A stretch of DNA of 39,120 nt from Planctomycetota bacterium (lineage in GTDB: Bacteria; Planctomycetota; Phycisphaerae; WQYP01), in contig JAKBBN010000026.1 of the NCBI GenBank assembly GCA_021808485.1, positions 1 through 39,120 on the forward strand. The letters are read 5' to 3'. The notes under the pieces were generated by a model, which saw only the letters and a program-made list of their open reading frames with translations, did no database searches and had not been told where the DNA came from. Shown piece after piece: positions 16,483 through 24,632 of this stretch (position 1 is the first letter of the stretch; each line of letters begins with the position of its first letter). Position numbers and translations under genes: made by a program.

Positions 16483-17115
16483 ATGTCAATGCCCGCCGCC
16501 GTGGAAAACCGCTGGATAACCGACCCTGATGCCCCTCTTCCGCCGGAGATCCGCGGGCTGATATTCGACTGCGACGGCACGCTGGTGGATACCATGGGCG
16601 TGCATTACCGGGCATGGCTGAAGGCATTGGAAGGTACGGGTATTGCGTTGCCGGAGGACCGGTTTTATTCACTGGCCGGTGCGCCGACGATAAAAATAGC
16701 GGAAATGCTGGTGCGGGAGGCGGGTTCGGCGGCGTCACCTGCGGCCATTACACAGTGCAAAGAGGAGCATTACATTGCCGGGATTCCGCAAATCCGGGAA
16801 CTTGCCGTGGTGGTGGGGCTCGCCCGGCGCGAACGCGGGCGGCGCAAACTCGCGGTGGCCAGCGGCGGTTTTCATCATGTGGTGGACCGGCAATTGGCGG
16901 TGTCCGGTTTAACGGAGTTATTCCCGGTGGTCATTTGTGCGGATGATGTCGCACACGGCAAACCGGCGCCGGACAGCTTTCTGGAGGCGGCGGCGCGCAT
17001 GGGGCTGATGCCTGCCGAGTGTGTGGTATACGAAGATGCGCAACTTGGTTTTCAGGCGGCACGGGCCGCGGGAATGGCCGTGGTGGATGTGCGTCCGTGG
17101 TATCAGGGCGGATAG
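16483..17115 (+). CDS. HAD-superfamily hydrolase, beta-phosphoglucomutase/CbbY-like
   Basis: About 210 residues. Motif I is FDCDGTLVDT, with nucleophile D29 and acid D31. The helical cap follows (HYRAWLKALEGTG, FYSLAGAPTIKIAEML). Motif II is LAVASGG, motif III is HGKPAPDSFLEAA, and motif IV is VYEDAQLGFQAARAAGM. This is the beta-phosphoglucomutase/phosphatase branch, acting on small sugar phosphates. ATG 16483 or 16489 is likely; the open frame extends upstream but that part is low-quality and covers the region between the divergent genes. Confidence 0.85.
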   Translation: MSMPAAVENRWITDPDAPLPPEIRGLIFDCDGTLVDTMGVHYRAWLKALEGTGIALPEDRFYSLAGAPTIKIAEMLVREAGSAASPAAITQCKEEHYIAGIPQIRELAVVVGLARRERGRRKLAVASGGFHHVVDRQLAVSGLTELFPVVICADDVAHGKPAPDSFLEAAARMGLMPAECVVYEDAQLGFQAARAAGMAVVDVRPWYQGG

Positions 17116-17162
17116 GGCGGGGGCTTCAATTTTTAGTTTACCGTCCGGGCGGAGCGGCCGGC

Positions 17163-17807
17163 TCACCAGTTCATGCTGGGCGGGCGGCCGATCAGGGACT
17201 GCACGCGCTTGGCGATGATGATGGCGCGTTTCTGCCGGCGCTGCCGCAGGTCCGCGCGCAGGGTGTTGATCCGGCGGAGCAGCCGATTAAGTTCATGGGT
17301 GCGAATTTGCTGGCGGACATCAAATTGATCCGTCACAACTTTTACCAGCCGGTCGCGCAGTTTTTCAGCTTCGGCCTTGGGCAGGCCGGGCTGGCGCAAT
17401 TCGCCGGCAATCTGGAAGGATTTGTGCGTGTCGGCGATATCCTGCAGGGTGAGATTAAACAGTTTGGGATCATGTTTTTGGAGGTGTTCAAGCCAGCGGA
17501 AGTTGGGGGCGGCCTCGCTTATAAGCCGACTGAACTTGCGCGGGTGCGAATGGCGCAGGGCCAGCGCCTTGCGATATACATCCGGCTGGGTCCGCTGCAG
17601 AAAGGTCATGATCCGGTTGATCTGGTCCGGCGTAAGGCGGATGAGCGGCTTTTTTGCGGCCGGCTTGGCGGGGGCAGGTTTGGCCGCGACAGCCGGGTGC
17701 ATGGCCGGTATGGCCGCCAAGGCAAGGATCCCCGCGGTAAGGAAGGCGGCAAACCGGTTTAAGCGGAATGTCTTTTTAGATGGATTCTGATTCATGTTCT
17801 GATGCAT
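17163..17807 (-). CDS. Secreted helical protein of the ECF sigma operon, possible sensor
   Basis: About 214 residues. A signal peptide (FAAFLTAGILALAAIPAMHPAVA) is followed by an Ala/Pro/Lys linker and an all-helical region containing IRLTPDQINRIMTFLQ, then very basic helices (RINTLRADLRQRRQKRAIII). The LTPDQ element and helical hairpin recall the LTxxQ periplasmic sensor family (Spy, CpxP, ZraP, CnrX), but this match is by eye and weak. The start is the ATG at 17807, with AGGAG 7 bases upstream. It follows the sigma and anti-sigma genes and could sense the envelope signal for them. Confidence 0.7.
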   Translation of the reverse strand: MHQNMNQNPSKKTFRLNRFAAFLTAGILALAAIPAMHPAVAAKPAPAKPAAKKPLIRLTPDQINRIMTFLQRTQPDVYRKALALRHSHPRKFSRLISEAAPNFRWLEHLQKHDPKLFNLTLQDIADTHKSFQIAGELRQPGLPKAEAEKLRDRLVKVVTDQFDVRQQIRTHELNRLLRRINTLRADLRQRRQKRAIIIAKRVQSLIGRPPSMNW

Positions 17808-17969
17808 GGCAAAACTCCTAAGCCGGAAATGTAACGCGGCGGCGGCATTGTGCAAGGCAATTCATGGGCCATATTCAAAATTATGCCGGTGTATGCCATA
17901 TGGGGCCATGCGGGCAGTTGAGGCCATGCGGAAATGCCGGGCCGCGGGATGGGTGCGAAGGCGGCGGTA

Positions 17970-18593
17970 TCAATAACCGGAATCTCCGGGTGTCGGTGTG
18001 CTGTCAGTAACGTGCACGGAATCCAGAGCGTCCAGCAGATTCATCATGTTGGAATTGCCGGCATTGCCTTCCGCGGAAATTTTGCCGTCATGTTCCATGA
18101 GTTCCAGTCGCCGGGCCAGGGCGTCAACACGGGAGTGGCCTTCGCCGGGAAGCTGCGATTCGGCCATTTCCTGGAAGGTGCTTTCCGCATCCTGTATCTG
18201 CTGGCGATGGGCTATCTGGCGTTCATGAACAATGTACACCCCGGCCGCCACCACCAGAGCCGCCGCGACACCGGACGCCACGGCCATGAATCCATAAAAC
18301 AACCGGGCAAGCCCGGCCTGCCGCTGCCGCCGCCGCTGATCGTCCAGTACCTGGTGGATGCCCTTTTTAATGCCGTCGGCAATGTTTTCACGGGTAAATT
18401 GATCCAGTTGGTCGGTTTTTCCCGGCAGGGACCGGAGCAGTGTATAGCGACCGGGGGCGAGTTCATATTCCAGGTGGGCGGCGGGATATTTCTGCACGTG
18501 CTGCTGCAGGTGTTCCTTGGCGCCGGCTCCGAGTTCACCGGAGACATCAAGCAGGCAGGTCTGCGAAAGACTGAGTTTAGCGGGTCGTTTCAT
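17970..18593 (-). CDS. Membrane anti-sigma-like protein with a degenerate zinc-finger domain
   Basis: About 207 residues. Residues 8-45 resemble the anti-sigma zinc-binding domain (CLLDVSGELGAGAKEHLQQH) with H32 kept, but the usual H-x3-C-x2-C has Tyr at 36 and Ala at 39, so zinc binding is doubtful. A transmembrane helix follows at about 98-122 (FYGFMAVASGVAAALVVAAG), and then a periplasmic, partly coiled tail. The gene overlaps the sigma factor by 17 bases and has GGAGG 8 bases before ATG 18593. It would hold the sigma factor at the membrane. Its tail faces the same compartment as the next gene product. Confidence 0.68.
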   Translation of the reverse strand: MKRPAKLSLSQTCLLDVSGELGAGAKEHLQQHVQKYPAAHLEYELAPGRYTLLRSLPGKTDQLDQFTRENIADGIKKGIHQVLDDQRRRQRQAGLARLFYGFMAVASGVAAALVVAAGVYIVHERQIAHRQQIQDAESTFQEMAESQLPGEGHSRVDALARRLELMEHDGKISAEGNAGNSNMMNLLDALDSVHVTDSTPTPGDSGY

Positions 18594-19161
18594 GGCCAAC
18601 CTCCATCATCACACGCAATTTGCCCAAGGCCCGATGGGCCCTGGCCAGAACCGTGCCCAACGGACAATCCAGTGTTCGGGCGATCTCCTTGAATGGCATA
18701 TCGCCGTAATGCCGCAGCAATAATACCTGCCGGTCAAGTTCGGGCAACTTTTCCATGGCCGCATACAGGCGGTCCACATATTCCTTATGCTCCAGCGGTG
18801 CATCCGGGCTTTGCCCCTTGCCGGGCATGGTGTCAATTAAATCCACCTTTTGATCGCCGATTTCCACCTGCCCGGACCGGACCGGGTGGCGGGAGAGCGA
18901 CCGGCTATTGTCCCGCACCAAATTTACCAGAATGCGGAACAGCCAAGCCTCAAACTTTCCCTGATCCTCATAGCGATCCAGCTTCTGGACCACGCGCAGG
19001 AACGTTTCCTGAACCAAGTCCGTGGCCAGTTCACTGCTTCGCGTGGACTGCACGGCGTAGCTGTACAGCCGTTGCCAGTACTGGTCAACCAGCGCGTCCC
19101 ATGCGCTTTTATCACCATTGCGGCACCGGACTACCAGAGCGGCAAGGGTTGCGGCATCCAT
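18577..19161 (-). CDS. RNA polymerase ECF-type sigma factor
   Basis: A 194-residue group IV sigma factor. Region 2 spans WDALVDQYWQRLYSYAVQ to DLVQETFLRVVQKLDRYEDQGKFEAWLFRILVNLVRDN, and region 4 is LPELDRQVLLLRHYGDMPFKEIARTLDCPLGTVLARAHRA, with the recognition helix. The linker between them is acidic and long. The second of two ATGs (19161) is preferred because AGGA lies 6 bases before it but abuts the first (19167). It directs RNA polymerase to stress genes and probably to its own operon, which continues with the anti-sigma-like gene by overlap. Confidence 0.93.
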   Translation of the reverse strand: MDAATLAALVVRCRNGDKSAWDALVDQYWQRLYSYAVQSTRSSELATDLVQETFLRVVQKLDRYEDQGKFEAWLFRILVNLVRDNSRSLSRHPVRSGQVEIGDQKVDLIDTMPGKGQSPDAPLEHKEYVDRLYAAMEKLPELDRQVLLLRHYGDMPFKEIARTLDCPLGTVLARAHRALGKLRVMMEVGHETTR

Positions 19162-19204
19162 AACCATTCCTGTGTCTTAACGCGGAAAATCGCAATTTAT
19201 TGCC

Positions 19205-19234
19205 AAAAATCAGCCATCCGAACGGCTGGTTTTT
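19205..19234. terminator. Bidirectional terminator-like hairpin in the sigma operon leader
   Basis: AAAAATCAGCC pairs with GGCTGGTTTTT (11 bp, one T-G wobble) around an 8-base loop. It has an A run on the left and a T run on the right, so it can terminate in either direction. It could end the VOC transcript. It lies only about 45 bases upstream of the sigma start, so any promoter further upstream would have to read through it, as in attenuation. Confidence 0.6.
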
Positions 19235-19297
19235 CGTCGAAATAACGCCTCGTTCCATTCGCTGCCGTGCATTCGCGCAATGCCCGCAATCTACGGC

Positions 19298-19312
19298 GAT
19301 AAACAGTTTATC
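19298..19312. promoter_or_regulatory. 15-base perfect dyad, possible operator
   Basis: GATAAAC-A-GTTTATC, perfect arms with a single central base, about 20 bases after the candidate -10. This repeats the promoter-then-dyad arrangement seen at the RND operon, with a different sequence. Confidence 0.45.
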
Positions 19313-19333
19313 ACGTCGACAGCTGTGCATTAG

Positions 19334-19361
19334 ATTATCACAAAACCGGCCGAAAATGCAA
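19334..19361 (-). promoter_or_regulatory. Candidate promoter of the ECF sigma operon
   Basis: On the minus strand: -35 TTGCAT, 16-base spacer, -10 GATAAT (five of six). The predicted leader to the sigma ATG would be about 165 bases. The -35 is weak. Confidence 0.4.
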
Positions 19362-19455
19362 TTTGTGCGCAATTTTCGGACGTTGTTGAACAAGGAACCG
19401 CCGGCAGAGAATGCGGCGAATGGGCAACAAGTCGCCGGGCGGCGCCGGCGGTTTA

Positions 19456-19794
19456 TCATGCCGGGGCGAGGTCAATTTCCGGGGGATAATAGATAAGCTC
19501 CAGCACATTGCCCGCCGGGTCTGATAAATAAATACCCTGTGTGCCGTCACGATGGGTTTTTATGGCCAGATTATGCCGTTGCGCCGTAGATTTAAGTTCT
19601 TCCAGACTCGTACGCAGGGCCACGTGAGCAGGGTGTTGATTTGGCAGCACCAGGGCCAGTTTGCCCTGGCCGAGGCGCAAGAATGCCCAGGACGCATCCT
19701 GATAAAGAATCTGGGCGCCGAATTCACGAACATAATAATTCGCGGTACCGGTGATATCGGGAGTTTGTATGGCGACATGGTCCAAGGCGAACAT
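19456..19794 (-). CDS. VOC-family (glyoxalase-like) protein
   Basis: A 112-residue single-domain protein of two beta-alpha-beta-beta-beta modules. It starts FALDHVAIQTPDITGTANYYV with the metal His, and ends IYLSDPAGNVLELIYYPPE with the terminal metal-binding Glu. It could be a lyase, dioxygenase or resistance protein of the family; the substrate cannot be inferred. ATG 19794 is chosen as AGGAG lies 8 bases upstream; an upstream in-frame codon would add 14 unconserved residues. Confidence 0.85.
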   Translation of the reverse strand: MFALDHVAIQTPDITGTANYYVREFGAQILYQDASWAFLRLGQGKLALVLPNQHPAHVALRTSLEELKSTAQRHNLAIKTHRDGTQGIYLSDPAGNVLELIYYPPEIDLAPA

Positions 19795-20021
19795 TGCGGC
19801 TTCTCCTGCTTTTTTACAATCGGCAATCCTAAGCATTTTAGGCCCGGAGTCCCCAAATCGGAAAGAACGGCTTAATTTACACCCGCCACGCCGCCGATTA
19901 CACTATTGTATTGTTCCTTCAGGCGTCGGTTACGGCGGCCCGCGGCCGGGCGCATAAAAGCCGTTGATCGGTATCTGGAAACGGCGAATCGGGCCGATTT
20001 TGAGCGTTGGCAGGTTTTGGC

Positions 20022-21431
20022 ATGTTGTTCACGATTTTGGCAAGTACGAATAAGTCTGCGCTGAACACCAGCGCCAATGTGTTTAATTATCTCACGCCGT
20101 TTCTTCATTGGATTTCAACGGCGCAGGGGCTTTTCTGCCTGGCGTTGGGGGCCGTGGTCGCTTATTACGGTCTGTACGGACGGCGGGGCACTCACGTGCT
20201 GCTTTATCTTGCGTCGCTTACCGGCATGATCGGTTTTTTTGTAAGCAAATACCACAACAATACGCTGATACCTGTTCTTGAATCGTTCCGGAATCTCTGT
20301 CGGCCGATCTACGTGCTGATGGTGGGCCTGCTGGCCATGCGGCTGATTATTCAGCACGGCACCCTGCGGTCGGCGGCGGCAAGAGCGTCGGCGATGACAT
20401 TCATGGCCTTGCAGTTTGCCTTTTCACTGCGGCTGATCCTGGTGGCGCCGGAGCGCTCATTTGGAACGATCGTTCTGGATTTATTGCTGTTCTACGGGGT
20501 GTGGGAGCTTTTGCGGCGGTCGATTCAGTCCGGGCGCGATGTGATTGATTACATTTCGGTGCTGCTGGCGGCGGGGGCCACATTTTATCTGCTGTCCGGA
20601 ATGCAGTTGGCATTGGGAAACATGCACCACATTGTGTTCACGGGACGTTTTTGCGGCATCTCGCAGAATCCGCAGTTCACGGGCGAAACGACGGCGATCC
20701 TGATCGTATGCGCCAATTTTGTGGTCATTTCGGGTTATTCAGCGCCGTGGCAGAAAACCTTCGCGCTTTGCTGCGCCTGCGGCATGCTGCCGTTTATGCT
20801 CTGGACCGGATCGCGCACGGCGATGGGCATGTGCGTCGTGGGATTGCTGATTTTGCACCGTGTGTCCATTCGCCGCTGGGCTATTTTCGCGGTGATCGGC
20901 GCGGTGACTTATGAGCTGTATACGCATTATTTCAGCAGCGGTACGCGTGCGGTGGAACACCTGGTGTCCTCCACCAATGACCGTGCCGCGGAATGGGCCA
21001 AGGGACTGAGCGTATTTTCCGCACATCCGATTCTGGGACAGGCCGCGGCGCAGACGCTGGTGGAATGCTCATTTATTGTGATCATGGCCACCATGGGCAG
21101 TGTGGGTATTGTGCTGCTGGTGACCATGATGGCATCGGTTGCCCGCGAAGTTATCCATGTGTTCCGGCACCGTGACATGCTGGATCCTGAATTGCGCAAG
21201 ATGGTGGAATTTGCCTGTGCAATTACCCTCGCCCAGGCTTCCGGCATGACGTTTGACGCCTATCTTGTCGCCGCCGCCACAACGCAGGCCATCATTTCAT
21301 GGATGAGCCTGAGTCTGCTTGCGGTCTCCTGGGATGCGGTGGAAGCCCGCAGACACGGCTCTGTTCCCGCGGCGATGCCGCCGGCCAATCCGGCGATGGG
21401 CACTAATGCCGCCCTGCCGGCTGCACCCTAA
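20022..21431 (+). CDS. Polytopic membrane protein, O-antigen ligase/polymerase-like
   Basis: About 469 residues with roughly ten to twelve hydrophobic helices. The segment GRFCGISQNPQFTGETTAILIVCANFV, a gap, and then LWTGSRTAMGMCVVGLLIL match the pattern of the Wzy_C/O-antigen-ligase family, where the Arg/Gly-rich G-x-S-x-N-P stretch precedes helices and a T-G-S-R-T motif. The late loop (SSTNDRAAEWAKGLSVFSAHPILG) resembles the usual periplasmic loop. The C-terminal tail is Pro/Ala-rich. It would act in surface polysaccharide assembly. The ATG at 20022 is preferred over the in-frame TTG at 20007; the ribosome-binding site is weak. Confidence 0.78.
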   Translation: MLFTILASTNKSALNTSANVFNYLTPFLHWISTAQGLFCLALGAVVAYYGLYGRRGTHVLLYLASLTGMIGFFVSKYHNNTLIPVLESFRNLCRPIYVLMVGLLAMRLIIQHGTLRSAAARASAMTFMALQFAFSLRLILVAPERSFGTIVLDLLLFYGVWELLRRSIQSGRDVIDYISVLLAAGATFYLLSGMQLALGNMHHIVFTGRFCGISQNPQFTGETTAILIVCANFVVISGYSAPWQKTFALCCACGMLPFMLWTGSRTAMGMCVVGLLILHRVSIRRWAIFAVIGAVTYELYTHYFSSGTRAVEHLVSSTNDRAAEWAKGLSVFSAHPILGQAAAQTLVECSFIVIMATMGSVGIVLLVTMMASVAREVIHVFRHRDMLDPELRKMVEFACAITLAQASGMTFDAYLVAAATTQAIISWMSLSLLAVSWDAVEARRHGSVPAAMPPANPAMGTNAALPAAP

Positions 21432-21580
21432 CCGGTATACCCCGCGACTGCCTGGCGAACCATTGGTCCGGGGGCGGGTATCGGGAGCGGTCGTCCGGCG
21501 GTGGAATCCGGGCGGAGGCGAAAAAAAAGCCCGCGGGAAATACCGCAGGCGATGGAAATCTTGGGGTGGGGCAGGGGGCG

Positions 21581-22486
21581 TCAATCGACACTGCGGAGTG
21601 TCATGCCGAATTCACCGAGTTTTTTCTTGATTTCATCCAGGCTGGTCTGGCCGAAGTTTTTTACATCCAGCAGTTCCGCTTCCGTTCTGGCGGCGATATC
21701 ACCCAGGGTCTGAATTTTGAGCAATTCCAGAGCCTTGCCGGCGCGGACGGAAAGCTCAAGCTCACCCACCGGCTTATTCAATACCGCCGGGGGCACGGTG
21801 GCGGCCACGGCTTTCATGGCTTCACGCCGCTGCGCCTGCAGGCTTTCTTCCGCGGCCTGTCCCAGTCGCAGGCCCTTGCGCGTAAGCAGGTCCTTGATTT
21901 CATCCAGGCTGGTTTCGCCGAAGTTCTTGTAGCTCATCAATTCCGTTTCGGAAATCTTCAGCAGGTCGCCCAGGGTGCGGATATTCATCTTTTTCAGGCA
22001 GTTGCGGGCACGCACGGAAAGCTCAAAATCCGTGATGGATTGTTCCAGCAGCATATTGCGCGGCACAAAACGCTTTTCCGATTCCTCCGCAATGGCCATT
22101 CCGAAGGAACTGTCCACGTGGCCGTAATAACGGCGGGCCACATGGTGATCCGGCTTGACGCTCAACAGGCGGTGGAGAGTCTCTTCGGCTTCATCGTAGC
22201 GGCCGGCATCTTCATAAAGCACGCTTAAATTCAGCAGCACGCCTTCATGCGTCGGCTGGCGGTCCGCAATGAATTCGTAAAGCTCGATGGCCCGCTGATC
22301 TTCGCCTTCAAGGTCCAGGTAATAGGCCAGTTTGAAAATGACCTTCCCATTTTCCGGGTCCGCGGCGTGGGCCTGTTCCAGCAGGTCCATGGCGGCGGCC
22401 ACATCATCCGCTGCGGCCGCCTGCATGGCGCGATCAAATAGACCCTCGGCGCCGGCGACATCACGTACGTTTTGCGTTTCAACCAT
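21581..22486 (-). CDS. TPR protein with two RNA polymerase alpha-CTD-like domains
   Basis: A 301-residue protein. Residues 10-125 form about three TPR-like helical repeats (AMDLLEQAHAADPENGKVIF; AIELYEFIADRQPTHEGVLL; EAEETLHRLLSVKPDHHVAR). Residues about 152-209 and 240-299 each match the alpha C-terminal domain: ELSVRARNCLKKMNIRTLG ... NFGETSLDEIK and ELSVRAGKALELLKIQTLG ... NFGQTSLDEIK. Copy 1 keeps the equivalents of E. coli R265, N268 and C269; copy 2 keeps R265 but has Lys and Ala at the other two. No alpha N-terminal assembly domain is present, so it is not RpoA. Similar fusions are known to me as a planctomycete protein type; function unknown. The start is ATG 22486. Confidence 0.88.
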   Translation of the reverse strand: MVETQNVRDVAGAEGLFDRAMQAAAADDVAAAMDLLEQAHAADPENGKVIFKLAYYLDLEGEDQRAIELYEFIADRQPTHEGVLLNLSVLYEDAGRYDEAEETLHRLLSVKPDHHVARRYYGHVDSSFGMAIAEESEKRFVPRNMLLEQSITDFELSVRARNCLKKMNIRTLGDLLKISETELMSYKNFGETSLDEIKDLLTRKGLRLGQAAEESLQAQRREAMKAVAATVPPAVLNKPVGELELSVRAGKALELLKIQTLGDIAARTEAELLDVKNFGQTSLDEIKKKLGEFGMTLRSVD

Positions 22487-22567
22487 ATTGCTGCGTTCCT
22501 TTGCTGCGGTCGTGCGGGCGGCGGCGATATGCCGCGGTTTAACCCGCATGGCCGTGCCGTTTTGGGC

Positions 22568-22590
22568 TGAGCCGGCAAGTTACCGGCTCA
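22568..22590 (-). other. 8-bp hairpin in the leader of the TPR/alpha-CTD gene
   Basis: TGAGCCGG-(7 bases)-CCGGCTCA, a perfect stem about 80 bases before the start codon. There is no T run, so a protein-binding or RNA-structure role is more likely than termination. Confidence 0.45.
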
Positions 22591-22749
22591 ATCTAAAGCC
22601 AAGCCCATCAAAGTACCGGTTGGCCGCAATTTTGGCAAGCTCGCGGCGGAATCTTGAAAGGTAAAAAAACGGTTTTTCGGGGAATAGCGGCCGCGGACAC
22701 TGGCGCGGTGTATGCCGAAGGAGAATGGAGCGGTGTGTACCCAAAGAAA

Positions 22750-22781
22750 GCGGCCCGTTTTGGTTAACCAAAACGGGCCGC
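22750..22781 (-). terminator. 32-base perfect palindrome, strong terminator of the prepilin-type gene
   Basis: GCGGCCCGTTTTGG-TTAA-CCAAAACGGGCCGC folds into a 14-bp stem with a TTAA loop. On the minus strand it is followed by TTTCTTT, and it lies about 70 bases after the prepilin-type stop. On the plus strand no T run follows, so it works for minus-strand transcription. Confidence 0.85.
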
Positions 22782-22853
22782 GGGATTTCATAACAATGTG
22801 CCAACCGATAAACCGACCGATGGGATTATGATTCCCATGGACAACTCGGAATA

Positions 22854-23849
22854 TCAGTTAAACACTCCGGAGGCGACATTGCGGGTCGGAACCATCGTAA
22901 TGTCATACGGCGGCGTGGCCGAGTAGTTCGTGGTGGTGTAGATCGCTGAACCGGAGCCGGGATCAGCAGTCTGCGCGCTCGGGCCGCTGGCGATGGTGTA
23001 CGTGGTGAAGATGTTCGCCTGGCTTTGACCAACATAGGGGTTGGTTTCAAAGGTGACGTGATCATCACCAAAGCCGACGTTCTGACCGTCGCCACCATGA
23101 TTACCCGAATTGAAAATGTACGGGCCGTAAGTGTTGTTGGTCAGCGGTGTGGTGGTCACACGGGCCGCAGTGCCTGTGGCAACGTTGCTGTACGGGGCCA
23201 TATCGCAAACCAGCGGAACATCCGCACCCTGATTGGCATTCCACCATGGGGCCGCGCCGGCATACGTGCTGGCATCAGACCAGGGGAACGCGATGGAATA
23301 GCTTTCGCCCTGACCGGTGCTGAACGTTGCGCTGGTGCCGCTGCCCTGGTTGAAATTGGCGAACACCGATGGCGGCGTGCTGGTGGAATTGGGATAGAAC
23401 TGCTGGGATGGACTGGTGGCTGCGGGATCTGACGGGCAGATGAAGCTCTTGGGGGTAATGGCATTCTGGAGGACCAGAATCCACATGCAGGCCAGCACAT
23501 CGCCACCAGAAACGGAACTTGTGGAATAATAGCCGGGCGATGTGGAGCTAAGCAGGGTGCCCGCGGTCGGCGTTGTGGCACCGGCGGCCTGAACGAATTC
23601 CGGCTTAATATAGCCGCCGGCCGTGGCTCCGCCCTGCACGCAGGGGAACACGTTGCCGTTGGTCTGCGCGTAGATGGTCATGGACTGAATGATGCCGCGC
23701 ACATTGGCCGAGCAGACCGCGCGATTGGCCAGTTCCTTGGCACGAGCCAAGCTGGGCAGCAGGATGGCGATGAGCAATGCGATGATGGAAATAACCACCA
23801 GCAGCTCAATGAGGGTAAACCCTCGATGTTGTGACTGACGATTCCTCAT
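22854..23849 (-). CDS. Prepilin-type N-terminal methylation domain protein (planctomycete type)
   Basis: A 331-residue secreted protein. The N-terminus [20 protein letters not shown] is a textbook type IV pilin/type II pseudopilin signal: cleavage before Phe, Glu at +5, then a hydrophobic helix. [21 protein letters not shown] follows, as in many planctomycete secreted proteins. The C-terminal part has [18 protein letters not shown], like the H-x9-DG-type block of these paralogue families. It would be processed by a prepilin peptidase and act at the envelope; its specific role is unknown. AGGAGG lies 8 bases before ATG 23849. A strong terminator follows. Confidence 0.9.
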   Translation of the reverse strand: MRNRQSQHRGFTLIELLVVISIIALLIAILLPSLARAKELANRAVCSANVRGIIQSMTIYAQTNGNVFPCVQGGATAGGYIKPEFVQAAGATTPTAGTLLSSTSPGYYSTSSVSGGDVLACMWILVLQNAITPKSFICPSDPAATSPSQQFYPNSTSTPPSVFANFNQGSGTSATFSTGQGESYSIAFPWSDASTYAGAAPWWNANQGADVPLVCDMAPYSNVATGTAARVTTTPLTNNTYGPYIFNSGNHGGDGQNVGFGDDHVTFETNPYVGQSQANIFTTYTIASGPSAQTADPGSGSAIYTTTNYSATPPYDITMVPTRNVASGVFN

Positions 23850-23959
23850 GGGAATGTCCTCCTTCATAGCTGCAAGCGGCCTGGTGCGAGAGTGCAGGCG
23901 GAAAATAAGAGCGATTGATTGTTCCGCAATCATAAATAATAATAAGACCGCGGCGAATC

Positions 23960-23979
23960 AAAAACCGGGTTTCCCCGGT
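23960..23979 (-). terminator. Terminator-like hairpin with a GAAA tetraloop
   Basis: On the minus strand: ACCGGG-GAAA-CCCGGT followed directly by TTTT. It lies about 115 bases upstream of the prepilin-type start codon. It therefore either ends a separate non-coding transcript or acts as an attenuator in that gene's leader. Confidence 0.65.
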
Positions 23980-24090
23980 GCGGGTGGGGCCGGCAGGGCA
24001 AAATGCGGCTTTAACCGCCCGACGGTAACACCCCGTCATGCCCAAAATTGCCGTACCGAAACGGATGAGTCCGCAATTCAAACGGAAGCC

Positions 24091-24134
24091 TGAGCCGCAT
24101 GGCTCAACAAAAGCCCCGTCCGCAATGCCGGACG
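24091..24134. other. Two adjacent perfect 6-bp hairpins
   Basis: TGAGCC-GCAT-GGCTCA at 24091-24106 and CGTCCG-(6 bases)-CGGACG at 24117-24134. On the minus strand the second is followed by GGGGCTTTTG, a weak T run. They may be parts of one folded RNA. Confidence 0.45.
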
Positions 24135-24560
24135 CTTGCATTCCATTGGCTACTCAAACTCCCGGCATCATGTATCGGCCGAAGGGGCGGCGAAACATGA
24201 ACGGGAAAGGTAAATTAAAACAGAGCCGATAAAAATCCCAAATGCAGCGAAAGCGGGCCTGACCGGCCGAAACAAAGGGATAAACCACCCGCGGGAACGC
24301 TGCGATTTTACACATCAGCGACAGAGCCGCCGCTAAATGTGCCAAAATGGCGCAGCCGCTGCAGGGCCTGTTTGGCTCACAAAAAACGGGCAGCGGGCGG
24401 TTTTTGGCGGGAGCTGAAAGCCCAATTCCGGGACAAATTTGGTTCGGCCCGATTGGGAAATAAACGGAAAATGATGGCAGCCAACAATATGCATTGATGC
24501 ATTGGCACAAGGCCGGTAGGCCAATGGCCTGACGCATTTTAGTTGGCGAAACCTGATATA

Positions 24561-24584
24561 CTGGAGAGATATAATCTCTTCCAG
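24561..24584 (-). other. Hairpin at the start of the predicted minus-strand transcript
   Basis: CTGGAGAGAT pairs with ATCTCTTCCAG with a single bulged base around a 3-base loop. It begins about 10-20 bases after the predicted transcription start, where it could protect the RNA's 5' end. Confidence 0.5.
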
Positions 24585-24601
24585 CATCACCGCCTATAAC
24601 C

Positions 24602-24630
24602 ATCGTAAACCGTTGGATTGGGTATGTCAA
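24602..24630 (-). promoter_or_regulatory. Candidate sigma70 promoter
   Basis: On the minus strand: -35 TTGACA (perfect), 17-base spacer, -10 TACGAT (four of six). It would drive a transcript toward the prepilin-type gene, about 750 bases downstream. Confidence 0.5.
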
Positions 24631-24632
24631 GA

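Larger units (their letters stand above)
19162..19455. other. Upstream region of the sigma operon
   Basis: No coding frame is convincing. It contains a terminator-like hairpin, a perfect dyad and a sigma70-like promoter, all listed separately. The 3' end of the VOC gene lies at the far side. Confidence 0.55.
22487..22853. other. Intergenic region between the prepilin-type gene and the TPR/alpha-CTD gene
   Basis: No convincing coding frame. It holds the strong palindromic terminator and a leader hairpin (both listed). Between them is an A-rich run followed by a T-rich run near 22665-22678. A promoter for the TPR/alpha-CTD gene is expected here but none is clear. Confidence 0.5.

Noticed and set aside
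24154..24630. 158-codon minus-strand frame in the 1-kb gap
   Set aside because: It starts with TTG inside a -35-like TTGACA, has no ribosome-binding site, and its Cys/Pro/Phe-rich sequence shows no domain. It remains the main alternative to the non-coding RNA idea.
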